From Mycobacterium sp. (lineage in GTDB: Bacteria; Actinomycetota; Actinomycetes; Mycobacteriales; Mycobacteriaceae), in contig RXJD01000020.1 in assembly GCA_003987775.1 (NCBI GenBank), positions 1 to 64,000 on the forward strand: a DNA stretch of 64,000 nt, in the 5' to 3' direction. How positions within the stretch are numbered: the first letter of the stretch is position 1; the number at the start of each line of letters is the position of its first letter. The position numbers were made by a program, and so were the translations under genes. Shown one piece after another: positions 1-8,999 of this stretch. The notes under the pieces are model-generated. The model saw nothing but the letters and a program-made list of their open reading frames with translations. It did no database searches and had not been told where the DNA came from.

Positions 1-58
1 CGGACAATATCGCCGATCCGGATGGTTGCCGGGTCGCGACGGGGTAGGTTGAGCCGGC

Positions 59-1333
59 ATGAAGCCCACCTGGGAACCGTTTCGTGAGCCGGGCGCCGAG
101 CGGGTCTGGGAAACGCTGCTACGCCCTATCGCCAGCGAATTACGCACGTGCGCAACCGAACTCGCCGCACTTGCCGTCGCCCGGGTGCAGGCGGAGATGC
201 CCGCACTGGTTCCGGCCCCGCAGGCGGTCGAAGAGAACGTGGTCAGCACCGCGGCGAGCCTGCGCCAGCTGGCCGACATCATCGACCTCGGCGGCGACCC
301 CCACGACGCCGAATTGCCGGCGCCGACTCGGGCAGTGGCCCGCGGCGCCGTGCAGCGTCAGATCCCGCTGGCAAGCCTGATGCGCTTCTACCGGGTGACT
401 CATGAGCTGGTGTGGCAGTGGATGTGGGACCGCATCACGGCGACCGGGGCGGACCAGGCGCACCAGGCCGCAGCGCTCCGACTGGCCACCAGCTGGATGT
501 TCGGCTACGTCGATGCCGCCCTGAACCTTGCGGAGCAGGCCTACGAAGCCGAACGGGAAGCGTGGCTGCGCAACACCGCCGCCGCGCGTGCCGACGCCAT
601 CGAGGACATCCTGGCGCAACGCGAACGAGACCAGCAGCGAGCCTCGAAGCGGTTGCGCTATGACGTCAATCGTCACCACGTCGGGGCGGTGGCGTGGGTC
701 GAGGCGGTGCAGGAGGACGCCGACGTACAGGCGGCCTTGAGTGAGGCGCTCGGCGTGATCGCGCGTGAGCTGGGCGGTGAGACAATCCTCGTCCACCCGG
801 TCGGGCCGCTGTCGGCGTTCGGTTGGATCAGCCATCAAAGTGCTTTAGGCACATTCGATTTCGCTGCACATCCGATCAAGCTTCCGGCGGGCGTTCGGGT
901 CGGTCTTGGCGAGCCGGGCCACGGCCTGAAAGGCTTCCGGTGCAGTCATTCCGAAGCCGCCAACGCACGGCGGGTCGCCTCGCTGCTGGGGGCCCGCGCC
1001 GATGTGGTGACGCGCTACCGGGACATCGCGGTCACCGCACTGGCCAGTTGCGACGCCGAACTCGCGGAGGCCTTCGTGCACCGGGTGCTGGGGCCACTGG
1101 CGGCCGACGACGAGGCAACCTTCCGGGTTGCCACGACGTTATCGGTTTACCTGCAAGAAAATCGGAGCCGCGTCCGAGCCGCCCGACGGCTCACTGTGCA
1201 CCCGAACACCGTCAGCTACCGCGTCGATCAGGCGCAGGTGATCCTCGGCCGCAGTATCGACACCGACAGCCTCGACCTCGCAGTGGCACTTGCCCTGCTG
1301 CCTACGCTGCCGGGACTCAACCGGCAACTGTGA
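59..1333 (+). CDS. PucR/CdaR-family transcriptional regulator
   Basis: Predicted 424-residue DNA-binding regulator. The last ~60 residues form the PucR-type helix-turn-helix: residues ~366-412 contain ENRSRVRAARRLTVHPNTVS followed by YRVDQAQVILG, the PucR C-terminal signature. The first ~160 residues are helical and resemble the N-terminal sensory part of this family. PucR proteins usually activate catabolic genes in response to a metabolite. The next gene, 118 bp downstream on the same strand, is a cupin dioxygenase, so that gene is the most likely target; this is inference. A TAGGTT hexamer at 45-50 lies eight bases before the ATG, so the transcript may be leaderless. The ligand cannot be predicted from sequence. 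Confidence 0.85.
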   Translation: MKPTWEPFREPGAERVWETLLRPIASELRTCATELAALAVARVQAEMPALVPAPQAVEENVVSTAASLRQLADIIDLGGDPHDAELPAPTRAVARGAVQRQIPLASLMRFYRVTHELVWQWMWDRITATGADQAHQAAALRLATSWMFGYVDAALNLAEQAYEAEREAWLRNTAAARADAIEDILAQRERDQQRASKRLRYDVNRHHVGAVAWVEAVQEDADVQAALSEALGVIARELGGETILVHPVGPLSAFGWISHQSALGTFDFAAHPIKLPAGVRVGLGEPGHGLKGFRCSHSEAANARRVASLLGARADVVTRYRDIAVTALASCDAELAEAFVHRVLGPLAADDEATFRVATTLSVYLQENRSRVRAARRLTVHPNTVSYRVDQAQVILGRSIDTDSLDLAVALALLPTLPGLNRQL

Positions 1334-1451
1334 CGTCAGTACAAAGGGAGCGGGCAACCTTGGCGTCGCGCGCCAAGTAATCCGCGCCGTCCGTCCCTAC
1401 GGTTTGGGTCAGTTGGCCGACCGGCCGCCAACCCGGAGCAAGGAGACCCCG

Positions 1452-1919
1452 ATGCAGACAATGCAAGAACTCGACGTCAACTACATGAGCGGCGCCGACA
1501 ACCCCTGGATTCCGTTCACCCCACTCAGCGACGAGGTCTATCTGAAGTACTGGAAGGTCGATCCGGTCCGTGCCGAGATCGTCGTCTCGATGAAGTTTCC
1601 GGCCGGACTGGAGCTGGCCCCGCACTACCACACCGGCATCGTGGTCGGGCACACCGTCAAAGGAGCCTGGCGCTACAAGGAAAACAACTGGGTTTCCCGC
1701 GCGGGTGACACCGTCTACGAAGTCGCCGGCTCGCGGCACACCCCGGAGAGTGTGGAGGACACCGAGGTGTTCTTCTTCATCGTCGGCGAGCTGCTGTTCA
1801 CCGACGAGAACAACACCATCCTGTGGCAGGAGAACCACAAGACCTCCATCGAGCGCTACACGAATTACTATTCTGCCCAGGGCATTCCGGCACGCGATCT
1901 GACGTCCTGGGACGCCTAG
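1452..1919 (+). CDS. Cupin-domain dioxygenase, 2,4'-dihydroxyacetophenone dioxygenase-like
   Basis: A 155-residue single-domain cupin. Metal-binding motif 1 is APHYHTGIVVGHTVKG (His58-x-His60, His67) and a later motif is GSRHTPE (His near 95). The segment GAWRYKENNWVSRAGDTVYE and the RYTNYYSAQGI tail resemble the non-haem iron enzyme that cleaves 2,4'-dihydroxyacetophenone, known to me from proteobacteria. I chose the ATG at 1452 because AAGGAGA lies just upstream; a longer frame from 1290 overlaps the regulator and lacks a ribosome site. It probably oxidises a small aromatic or keto compound under PucR control. The substrate is a guess. Its stop codon shares CTAG with the convergent gene. 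Confidence 0.8.
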   Translation: MQTMQELDVNYMSGADNPWIPFTPLSDEVYLKYWKVDPVRAEIVVSMKFPAGLELAPHYHTGIVVGHTVKGAWRYKENNWVSRAGDTVYEVAGSRHTPESVEDTEVFFFIVGELLFTDENNTILWQENHKTSIERYTNYYSAQGIPARDLTSWDA

Positions 1920-2323
1920 CGGCACAGTCCCACCATGACGAGGCCCACGCCGGCGATGAGCGCCGCCCCGAGGGACAACAACATGGCGCTGATGGTGCGC
2001 TCTTTCCCGGCGGAGGCCCGGTGGTCGCCGGTCGCGATTGGTGCGAGTCTGCGACCGGCGCCCCAGGCTGCCGCGAGCAGCGTGGCAAGCCAATTCGCAT
2101 AGGCGGCGTACACGATGAGGCCGGCTGCGGTGGCAGCCCACGCACCGGATAGGTGTACATGCGGCCACAGCAGGCCCACCAGCACCAGGAACATCCCGTT
2201 AAGCACGCCTTCAAGATGGCTCGACAGCGCCATGCGCGGGTTTTTCAGCGATGAGACAGCGAACCCGGTCAGCAGGCCGAGTAGGAACAGGGCCAGTCCC
2301 AGGGTGAAGAGCGCCGTCTGCAT
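1916..2323 (-). CDS. Hydroxylaminobenzene mutase-like membrane protein
   Basis: A 135-residue integral membrane protein with about four hydrophobic segments. LFLLGLLTGFAVSSLKNPRM, then ALSSHLEGVLNGMFLVLVGL, is the hallmark N-terminal half of the HabA/HabB family. That family converts hydroxylaminobenzene to 2-aminophenol in nitroarene degradation, but actinobacterial members are uncharacterised and may do something else. I took the ATG at 2323 because the longer reading frame runs into low-complexity His/Asp-rich translation inside the neighbouring gene. It follows the SodC-like gene by 14 bp on the same strand, so the two are probably one transcript. Its TAG overlaps the cupin gene's TAG. 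Confidence 0.75.
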   Translation of the reverse strand: MQTALFTLGLALFLLGLLTGFAVSSLKNPRMALSSHLEGVLNGMFLVLVGLLWPHVHLSGAWAATAAGLIVYAAYANWLATLLAAAWGAGRRLAPIATGDHRASAGKERTISAMLLSLGAALIAGVGLVMVGLCR

Positions 2324-2337
2324 GTGCCGATCGCGGC

Positions 2338-3087
2338 TCAGCCGCCAGGAGGAATCGTGACCGTCTTCGGCGCTGTCGACGTCGTGGTCGGGGTGCCGGT
2401 GACCGTCACGGTGCTGGTGCTCGTACTCGTGGTCGGCGGGGGCACGACAGCGGTCGTGGTGGTGACCGTGGTGACACTGGTGGTCGTTGCTGTGGACGAG
2501 GTGGTCGACGAGGTGGTCGACGACGTGGTCGTCGTCGAGGACGCCGCCGCGATGACGCCGCACGCCAATCGCTTACCGGTTTCGTCGGCGGAAGGCTCGC
2601 CGAAGGTGCCCGGCTCCGAGGAGATGACCAGCGAGGTGCCGGAGCTGTTTCTGAGGTCCGCGGCGGTGAAGCCACTGGTCGTGGTGACCAGTTTCGCCGA
2701 GCCGTCGGGCCGGACCTGCAAGGCGGTCAGCCGGCCGCTGGCGGGATACCCCGTATGGCCGGACGCCTGGTACACGCCTCCCGCGGACTCGAAGGCGCTG
2801 GGCTCGCAACTGCCCACCGAGTGGACAGCAAGCCCGTGGAACCCGGGAGTCAGCACCGAATTGGGGCCGGCCTCCACCGTCACGGTCGCGTAACCGCTTG
2901 CGAAATCAAAAGTGGCCGTGGCGATCTGGCTACCATCAGCACCCTTCAGCTGAGTGCTCAGCTTCTCCGCGCCGCTCTGCCCGCCAGACGACGACGAGGT
3001 GCTGCCACCCTGCTGCGTCGAGCAGGCGGCCAATGGTGCGATTGTCGTGGCCAGCGCCGCGACCGCGAGTGTTACGCCCTTTTTCAT
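2338..3087 (-). CDS. SodC-like lipoprotein lacking copper/zinc ligands
   Basis: A 249-residue lipoprotein. The signal peptide MKKGVTLAVAALATTIAPLAAC has a lipobox ending at Cys22. The central ~130 residues follow the Cu/Zn superoxide dismutase fold: FHGLAVHSVGSCEP, SGHTGYPASGRLTALQVRPD, LVTTTSGFT and KRLACGVI, retaining the disulfide cysteines. The metal ligands are mostly gone: the HxH pair reads A-x-H, and the GGHYHxxGH segment reads GGVYQASGH. The protein should therefore not be an active dismutase. The last ~70 residues are an almost pure Ser/Thr/Val/Pro tail ending in KTVTIPPGG, probably wall-spanning or a substrate for O-mannosylation. It is transcribed with the HAB mutase-like gene. 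Confidence 0.82.
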   Translation of the reverse strand: MKKGVTLAVAALATTIAPLAACSTQQGGSTSSSSGGQSGAEKLSTQLKGADGSQIATATFDFASGYATVTVEAGPNSVLTPGFHGLAVHSVGSCEPSAFESAGGVYQASGHTGYPASGRLTALQVRPDGSAKLVTTTSGFTAADLRNSSGTSLVISSEPGTFGEPSADETGKRLACGVIAAASSTTTTSSTTSSTTSSTATTTSVTTVTTTTAVVPPPTTSTSTSTVTVTGTPTTTSTAPKTVTIPPGG

Positions 3088-3199
3088 GAGGCGTGCCTAC
3101 CCCGATTGTCCTATGCCAAACCTCTCCGGATGCGGCGTGCGGCACGGCATGTGTCAATGGGAGGTGCGCACCAGCGGATAGCCGAAAAAGGAGCATCCC

Positions 3200-4636
3200 T
3201 TGTCCGAAAAGACACCCGACGACATATTCAAACTCGCCAGGGACGAGAGCATCGAGTATGTCGATGTCCGCTTCTGCGACCTGCCAGGCACCATGCAGCA
3301 CTTCACAATTCCCATCTACGCCTTCGACGAGAACGTGTTCGAGGAGGGCCTGGCCTTCGACGGATCCTCGATCCGCGGATTCCAGTCGATCCACGAGTCC
3401 GACATGCTGTTGCTTCCGGACCCGGAGACCGCGACCATCGACCCGTTCCGCAAGGCCCCCACGCTGAACGTGAATTTCCACGTGCACGACCCGTTCACCC
3501 TGGAGCCCTACTCCCGCGATCCGCGTAACGTCGCCCGCAAGGCCGAGAATTACTTGATCACCTCCGGCATCGCCGACACCGCTTACTTCGGGCCCGAGGC
3601 CGAGTTCTACATCTTCGATTCGGTGAGCTTCGATTCGCGCATCGACGGCGCGTTCTACAAGGTCGACGCGACCTCCGGATGGTGGAACACCGGGGCGGAG
3701 ACAGAGCCGGACGGCAGCCCGAACCGTGGCTACAAGGTACGCCCCAAGGGCGGGTACTTCCCGGTCGCCCCGACCGACCACTACGTCGACTTGCGCGACG
3801 AAATGCTCACCCATCTGACCAACGCCGGCTTCGCCCTGGAGAAGGGCCACCATGAGGTGGGCAGCGGTGGCCAGGCCGAGATCAACTACCGGTTCAACAC
3901 CCTGCTGCATGCGGCCGACGATCACCAGATGTACAAGTACATCGTCAAGCAAACCGCTTGGCAGGCAGGCAAATCCGTGACGTTCATGCCCAAGCCCCTG
4001 TTCGGCGACAACGGCTCGGGTATGCACTGCCACCAGTCGTTGTGGAAAGACGGCGTGCCGCTGATGTACGACGAGGACGGGTACGCCGGCCTCTCGGACA
4101 CCGCCCGCCATTACATCGGCGGGTTGCTCTACCACGCGCCGTCACTGCTGGCGTTCACCAATCCGACCATCAACTCCTACAAGCGTCTGGTGCCGGGCTA
4201 CGAGGCGCCGATCAATCTGGTCTACAGCCAGCGCAATCGCTCTGCGTGCGTACGCATCCCGATCACCGGCAATAACCCGAAAGCCAAGCGGCTGGAGTTC
4301 CGTTGTCCGGACGCCTCCGGCAACCCGTACCTGTCGTTCGCGGCGATGTTGATGGCCGGGCTGGACGGCATCAGGAACAAGATCGAACCGCCCCCGCCCA
4401 TTGACAAGGACCTGTATGACCTACCGCCCGAAGAGGCCGCGGACATCGCGCAGGCGCCGACGCAGCTCTCTGCGGTGATCGACCGTCTGGAGGAGGACAG
4501 CGAATACCTCACCGAGGGAGGCGTCTTCACGCCTGACCTGATCCAGACCTGGATCAACTACAAGCGCGACTACGAGCTGGCGCCATTCAACCTGCGGCCC
4601 ACGGCTTTTGAGTTCGCGCTCTACTACGATGTCTAA
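3200..4636 (+). CDS. glnA: Type I glutamine synthetase (GlnA1-like)
   Basis: A 478-residue glutamate-ammonia ligase, the same length as mycobacterial GlnA1 and very similar along its whole length. Diagnostic motifs are [38 protein letters not shown], and NRSACVRIP. The adenylylation loop [11 protein letters not shown] is present, so it should form the GlnE-regulated dodecamer. The start is a TTG at 3200 behind AAAAAGGAG, which may hold expression low. The local context (PucR, cupin, K+ channel) differs from the lipB/lipA/glnE setting of the housekeeping glnA1, so this is probably a second copy; that is inference because the rest of the genome is not visible. Its TAA overlaps the stop codon of the convergent channel gene. 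Confidence 0.92.
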   Translation: MSEKTPDDIFKLARDESIEYVDVRFCDLPGTMQHFTIPIYAFDENVFEEGLAFDGSSIRGFQSIHESDMLLLPDPETATIDPFRKAPTLNVNFHVHDPFTLEPYSRDPRNVARKAENYLITSGIADTAYFGPEAEFYIFDSVSFDSRIDGAFYKVDATSGWWNTGAETEPDGSPNRGYKVRPKGGYFPVAPTDHYVDLRDEMLTHLTNAGFALEKGHHEVGSGGQAEINYRFNTLLHAADDHQMYKYIVKQTAWQAGKSVTFMPKPLFGDNGSGMHCHQSLWKDGVPLMYDEDGYAGLSDTARHYIGGLLYHAPSLLAFTNPTINSYKRLVPGYEAPINLVYSQRNRSACVRIPITGNNPKAKRLEFRCPDASGNPYLSFAAMLMAGLDGIRNKIEPPPPIDKDLYDLPPEEAADIAQAPTQLSAVIDRLEEDSEYLTEGGVFTPDLIQTWINYKRDYELAPFNLRPTAFEFALYYDV

Positions 4637-6402
4637 ACCTCGACGTCCTGGGCCCACCGTGGCGGGCGGACGTCGGGTCGGCGGGCGGCGGCCAGCGTCG
4701 TCGTCCGCTCGCCGTTGATCGCGGTCAGCGGGGGTGGTTGGCCCTTGCGCAGCGTCGCGATCAGTTCCCGGTAGGGGCCGATGAGGTAGACGGTGTCGCC
4801 CGCCTTGAGCCGCGCGTCGCGGCGGGGGCGCAATCTGATCGGGCCCTCCGGGCGGATGATGGCGATGACCCGGGTCTGGGTGGACAGCTCGAGCATCAAG
4901 AGTCCGTCCAGTTCGCTGCCCGCCGCCACCAGCATCGCGCCCACCATGAAGGAGCGCTGGCCGACCCAGAAGGTGCCCAGCACCTGCAGGCCCATCGCCG
5001 CCCCGATGAACCAGGGAGCCGCCAGGTCGACGATCGACCGCACGTTCTCGAAGCCGAACCGCCGATTGATCGCAGTGCCCAGGGCGCGCCCTTGCACCCG
5101 CATGACGATCGGAACCGTCGTGTCGGATCCCAGGATCTCGAGCAGCACGATCCCCGTTTCGATGTTCTCCATGTCGTCGCGGGTCACTACCGCCACTCCG
5201 CGCGCATGATCGACTCGCGCCGCCTCCAGCGTCTGACGCATCGTCGAGTCACCGAAGATGACCGGGACGTCCAGTTCGGCCACCGTCTGCAGGAACGGGT
5301 TGTTCTCGTTCTGCTCGACCACCAGGACGTCGTAACCGGCAGCGGTCAGATCGGTGACCACCCGGACACCGATCGAACCGAGGCCGATGACGACGATGTG
5401 GCCGCGCATGTGCCGGGCCCGTAGCCGTCCGGTGGTGTTGACGAAGCGCCGCGACAGCAGCAGGTCCGCGAGAAACGCGGTGAGAACCGCGGTGATGATC
5501 ACGCCGCCGAACATCAGTCCGACAGCGAACAAGCGCAGAAACGTGGATTGATACGCGAAGCTGAAATCGCCATACCCGACCGTGGTGATCGTCTCGGAAG
5601 CGAAGTAGAGAGCGTCGAGCCAGGACAGGTCCGGGTTGTGATGGCCCAGGCGCACCACCACGGTCGAGCCGAGCGTCAGCAATGCCGTGAACACCAGCGA
5701 GGGGTACACCATCGGATTCAGGTCGTCGAGCATGGCACGGGTCGCATCGATGGCGCGGCGCATGCGGGAGTGGCGCGACCGCGTCGCCGTCGGTGGTGGC
5801 ACGGTGATCCCGCGGGCCTCCAGTTCGTCCTTGACGCCGATCATGGAGGTCCAGTCGCCGGCGTATACCTGCTGGTCGCGTCCCGGGCAGGGCACCACCT
5901 CGCCGGGGACGGGGGAGTTCCTGCCGTGCACGACGGCCACCGGCGCCAGGTCGGCGTGGATCTCGCGCAGCGTCCCGTCGTGCGGCGCCTCGGAACCCCA
6001 GACGACGAAATCGATTCCTGCAGCTTCGAATTGGTGTGCGTTGCGGGACAGCACCGCTTCGACGATGGAGGGCGTCGCCAGGTCGGCGAGATCCAGGATC
6101 GCGCCGGGTCCGTTGACGCCGGCCACCCCTCGGCGCAGCACCTCGTTGGCCAGGCGTGCCACCACCCGTACGTTAGGACTGAATTCCCTTGCCAGTAAGG
6201 CAATCTCGAGGTTCACCGCATCGTTGGGCCCGGCGCAGACGACGGCACGGGCGCGGTGTACCCCGGCGGCGCGCAGGTCGGCGGCGGTGTTGATCTTGAT
6301 GATCCGCGCGCCGGCGCCCCGAAGCTCCTCGGCGATCGTCCTCGACAGCGGGTCGTCGCCGCTGACGATGATCTCGCGGTGGAATTGAAAGATTTCGGCC
6401 AT
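4633..6402 (-). CDS. Potassium channel protein with two TrkA-N (RCK) regions
   Basis: A 589-residue membrane protein. Residues ~10-110 form a first Rossmann-like TrkA-N region ([20 protein letters not shown]). A pore module follows, with transmembrane helices around 240-330 and the selectivity filter TVGYGD near residue 275. A second TrkA-N domain ([18 protein letters not shown]) starts near 335, with a TrkA-C-like segment at the C terminus ([12 protein letters not shown]). It should conduct K+ under control of nucleotide or ligand binding to the RCK domains. A large N-terminal RCK region ahead of the pore is less usual than the simple pore-RCK layout. I chose the ATG at 6402; the longer start has no clear domain support. 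Confidence 0.85.
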   Translation of the reverse strand: MAEIFQFHREIIVSGDDPLSRTIAEELRGAGARIIKINTAADLRAAGVHRARAVVCAGPNDAVNLEIALLAREFSPNVRVVARLANEVLRRGVAGVNGPGAILDLADLATPSIVEAVLSRNAHQFEAAGIDFVVWGSEAPHDGTLREIHADLAPVAVVHGRNSPVPGEVVPCPGRDQQVYAGDWTSMIGVKDELEARGITVPPPTATRSRHSRMRRAIDATRAMLDDLNPMVYPSLVFTALLTLGSTVVVRLGHHNPDLSWLDALYFASETITTVGYGDFSFAYQSTFLRLFAVGLMFGGVIITAVLTAFLADLLLSRRFVNTTGRLRARHMRGHIVVIGLGSIGVRVVTDLTAAGYDVLVVEQNENNPFLQTVAELDVPVIFGDSTMRQTLEAARVDHARGVAVVTRDDMENIETGIVLLEILGSDTTVPIVMRVQGRALGTAINRRFGFENVRSIVDLAAPWFIGAAMGLQVLGTFWVGQRSFMVGAMLVAAGSELDGLLMLELSTQTRVIAIIRPEGPIRLRPRRDARLKAGDTVYLIGPYRELIATLRKGQPPPLTAINGERTTTLAAARRPDVRPPRWAQDVEV

Positions 6403-6658
6403 GTCGCCGGTTCGTTGTCCTCGTGCGTTCGTTTCTGTGTGGTCCCTATGACTATCGGTCAAGGCGGCGAATAGTGCCACCGGAATGGGGTGCGAAGAGT
6501 AGTGAATTACTATGCCGCACAGGCATAGTCGGTGATGTGCAACGAGATCGACTCGTGCCGGTCATCCACCCGCAATGTTGGCGGCGAGAATGCGCCGCGG
6601 TGCAACGGATCCGGCCGAACCGGGACTTAATCCCGGCCAGGTGTGGTTACACCACTAC

Positions 6659-7585
6659 ATGACCATTCGACTCGGATTGCAGATTCCCAACTTCTCCTAC
6701 GGCACCCCGGTCGCCGACCTGTTCCCCGCCGTGAAGGCGCAGGCGCAGGAGGCCGAGAGTGCCGGATTCGACACCGTGCTGTTGATGGACCACTTCTACC
6801 AATTGCCCGGGCTGGGCGAACCGGATGAACCCATGCTGGAGGCCTACACCGCGCTGGGTGCCCTGGCGACCGCCACCGAGCGCGTGCAACTGTCGACGCT
6901 GGTGACCGGCAACACCTACCGCAACCCGACGTTGCTGGCCAAGGAGGTCACGACGCTGGACGTGGTGAGTGCGGGACGTGCGATCCTCGGCATCGGGGCC
7001 GGCTGGTTCGAGCTGGAACACCGGCAGCTGGGCTTCGACTTCGACACCTTCACCGAGCGGTTCGAAAAGCTCGACGAGGCGCTGCAGATCATCGTGCCCA
7101 TGTTCCACGGCGAGCGGCCCAGCTTCTCCGGCAAGTGGTATCGGACCGAGGACGCGATCAACGAGCCACGCTATCGAGACCATATTCCGGTCATGCTCGG
7201 CGGCAGCGGCGAAAAGAAGACGTTCCGGCTGGCCGCCCGGTACGCGGACCACCTCAACATCATTGCCGACATGGACGTCCTGCCGGCCAAGCTCGAGGTA
7301 CTGCGGCAGCGTTGTGCCGAAATCGACCGCGACCCGGCAACTTTGGAAACGAGCTGTCTGCTGACGGTGGTGGTTGACGGGTACGGCGCACCTCAGGACA
7401 TCGGCGAAGCGCGCGGCGGACGGGCCGTCACCGGCACGATCGAGCAGGTGGCCGAGCAGATCAACAGCCGGGTCCTCGACGCGGGCATCGACGGCGTGAT
7501 CGTCAATCTGCCGACCCACGGTTACACCCCGGGCGTCGTCTCGGCGGTGGGTGAGGCACTTCGGCCGCTCCTCGACGCGGGATGA
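6659..7585 (+). CDS. LLM-class F420-dependent oxidoreductase
   Basis: A 308-residue bacterial luciferase-like TIM-barrel oxidoreductase. Family motifs are RLGLQIPNFSYG at the start, LLMDHFYQLPG, TLVTGNTYRNPTLLAKEVTT, GRAILGIGAGWFELEH, and IPVMLGGSGEKKTFRLAARY. Mycobacterial relatives use coenzyme F420 to reduce or oxidise diverse substrates, so the cofactor is likely F420 but the substrate is unknown. The ATG at 6659 gives the standard family N terminus; the longer frame from 6575 adds unrelated residues. The next gene follows after ~50 bp on the same strand, a peroxiredoxin-like protein, so a shared redox role is possible. Confidence 0.87.
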   Translation: MTIRLGLQIPNFSYGTPVADLFPAVKAQAQEAESAGFDTVLLMDHFYQLPGLGEPDEPMLEAYTALGALATATERVQLSTLVTGNTYRNPTLLAKEVTTLDVVSAGRAILGIGAGWFELEHRQLGFDFDTFTERFEKLDEALQIIVPMFHGERPSFSGKWYRTEDAINEPRYRDHIPVMLGGSGEKKTFRLAARYADHLNIIADMDVLPAKLEVLRQRCAEIDRDPATLETSCLLTVVVDGYGAPQDIGEARGGRAVTGTIEQVAEQINSRVLDAGIDGVIVNLPTHGYTPGVVSAVGEALRPLLDAG

Positions 7586-7634
7586 GGGGGTTACGCTGCC
7601 CCGGAGTGAAGCGGCGGAGATCGGAGCACGGGTG

Positions 7635-8171
7635 ATGCTGAATGTAGGCGACCTGATCGATGCGCGGACAGTGACGGCAATCGACGGTGACGCCGTCGCG
7701 ATTCCCGCTGCCGGTGGCCTCGTGCATCTTCAGTTCCGGCGGTTTGCCGCGTGCCCCATCTGCAGCCTGCACCTGCGCGAGATCGCGTCCCGGCACGAAG
7801 AGATCGCCGCCGCCGGGATCACCGAGGTGGTGGTCTTCCATTCGCACGCCGAGGCGCTTCGCCGCTATCAGGCCGACTTGCCGTTCGCAGTAATAGCCGA
7901 TCCCGATCGCCGGTTGTACGGCGAGTTCGCAGTCGGATCCTCCCTGCGTTCGGTCCTTCATCCCCGAGCGATGCACGCCGCCGGTCGCGGTGTACGCCGG
8001 ATGGGGTCCGTGCGATCGATGTTCGGAAGTTTGGCGCCGACGGAGAATCACCTGGGTAAGCCCGCCGACTTCCTCATCGGTCCGGACGCGACGGTGCGCG
8101 CGCGCAAATACGGTGATCACGCCGACGATCAATGGTCGGTAGATGAACTGCTGAGATTGGCTGCCGGCTGA
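7635..8171 (+). CDS. Peroxiredoxin-like (AhpC/TSA thioredoxin-fold) protein
   Basis: A 178-residue thioredoxin-fold protein. The segment HLQFRRFAACPICSLHLREI carries a CxxC pair at the end of the first beta-strand, as in peroxiredoxin-like proteins, and PADFLIGPDATVRARKYGDH is the typical C-terminal half. It probably reduces peroxides or disulfides in the cytoplasm; no signal peptide is visible. I placed the start at the ATG at 7635, preceded by GGAG; an in-frame GTG lies directly before it. It is ~50 bp downstream of the F420-type oxidoreductase. A strong hairpin follows the stop codon and separates it from convergent whiB3. Confidence 0.8.
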   Translation: MLNVGDLIDARTVTAIDGDAVAIPAAGGLVHLQFRRFAACPICSLHLREIASRHEEIAAAGITEVVVFHSHAEALRRYQADLPFAVIADPDRRLYGEFAVGSSLRSVLHPRAMHAAGRGVRRMGSVRSMFGSLAPTENHLGKPADFLIGPDATVRARKYGDHADDQWSVDELLRLAAG

Positions 8172-8190
8172 ACCAGGCGCGACAGAACAC

Positions 8191-8218
8191 AGGCCCGGGG
8201 TACGCCACCCGGGCCTGC
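8191..8218. terminator. Bidirectional hairpin terminator between the peroxiredoxin-like gene and whiB3
   Basis: Perfect 10-bp arms CAGGCCCGGG and CCCGGGCCTG flank an eight-base loop. The hairpin lies 20 bp after one stop codon and 15 bp before the other, between convergent genes. There is no T tract, which is common in mycobacterial terminators. Confidence 0.75.
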
Positions 8219-8233
8219 GTCGTCTTGCCGTAA

Positions 8234-8542
8234 TCAGGCCGAGCGGCGGATTCCGCGGTTGCGTCCGAGGGAGCCCTTGAGCAGCATGTCGCGCTCGGCT
8301 TCCGAAAGGCCACCCCACACCCCGTAGGGCTCGCCGACGTCCAGTGCGTGGGTACGGCATTCATCGATCACCGGGCAACGCCGGCACATCTCCTTGGCCC
8401 GCTGCTCGCGCTGCATCCGCGCGCGGCCACGCTCACCATCGGGATGAAAGAACATCGACGAGTCGACACCGCGGCACAACCCCTGCAACTGCCAGTTCCA
8501 GATGTCGGCGTTGGGTCCAGGTAGCTGTTCCGGCTGTGGCAT
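8234..8542 (-). CDS. whiB3: WhiB3 iron-sulfur redox regulator
   Basis: A 102-residue WhiB protein almost identical to M. tuberculosis WhiB3, including MPQPEQLPGPNADIWNWQLQ at the start. The four cluster cysteines are in GLCRG, KEMCRRCPVIDEC, and the turn motif GVWGG follows, with a basic C terminus (GRNRGIRR) for DNA contact. WhiB3 binds a 4Fe-4S cluster, senses oxygen, NO and redox state, interacts with the main sigma factor, and controls polyketide and sulfolipid-type lipid genes; this is known for the family. The ATG at 8542 gives the exact family length. A ~450-bp gene-free region upstream should hold its promoter. Confidence 0.96.
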   Translation of the reverse strand: MPQPEQLPGPNADIWNWQLQGLCRGVDSSMFFHPDGERGRARMQREQRAKEMCRRCPVIDECRTHALDVGEPYGVWGGLSEAERDMLLKGSLGRNRGIRRSA

Positions 8543-8999
8543 TGCTGATTCCCTCTCTGCACGGCACACCTGAGTGGGCAGGCTCGCGAACGAGGCGAGT
8601 TGTGCAACTGAATGGCAGTGGCGTCACCGATGACTACACCGAACACGTTAGACGCTAGGTGGGCTATCGAAATGCCGTCAATAGGCCCATGGTGTGGTGA
8701 AATACGTGCCCGTTGTTTGAGAATTAACTCCGCGTTCATCTGTGACGCCTTTGCCGAAGGCTAGGTGTGCTAACCGGATCGGTTCGGTGAGGTAAAACGC
8801 CAGCTCAGGGCTGTCATGTGAGCAAGCTGTAATAGCCACCAAGGCCATCTTGGGTAATATTCCGGTAACACGGAGCGCACAAACTTTTTACCGATGATTC
8901 GCAGATATCACGGTGATTGAAACCTTAGGTGCGCGTGCGTTACCGCCGCCCGGACATTCCTTGGACCGCAGCGGTGATGCAGGGAAAGGGCGCCCCGCT
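8543..8999. promoter_or_regulatory. Gene-free region upstream of whiB3
   Basis: About 457 bp between the whiB3 start and the stop codon of the PPE gene transcribed in the same direction. I see no coding sequence, tRNA or repeat in it. It is less GC-rich than the flanking genes, with AT-rich stretches around 8690-8740 and 8855-8930. It probably holds the whiB3 promoter and a long leader. No individual site can be assigned with confidence. Confidence 0.5.

Noticed and set aside
1290..1451. N-terminal extension of the cupin protein
   Set aside because: It overlaps the regulator's end, lacks a ribosome site, and adds residues not seen in the cupin family; AAGGAGA precedes the ATG at 1452.
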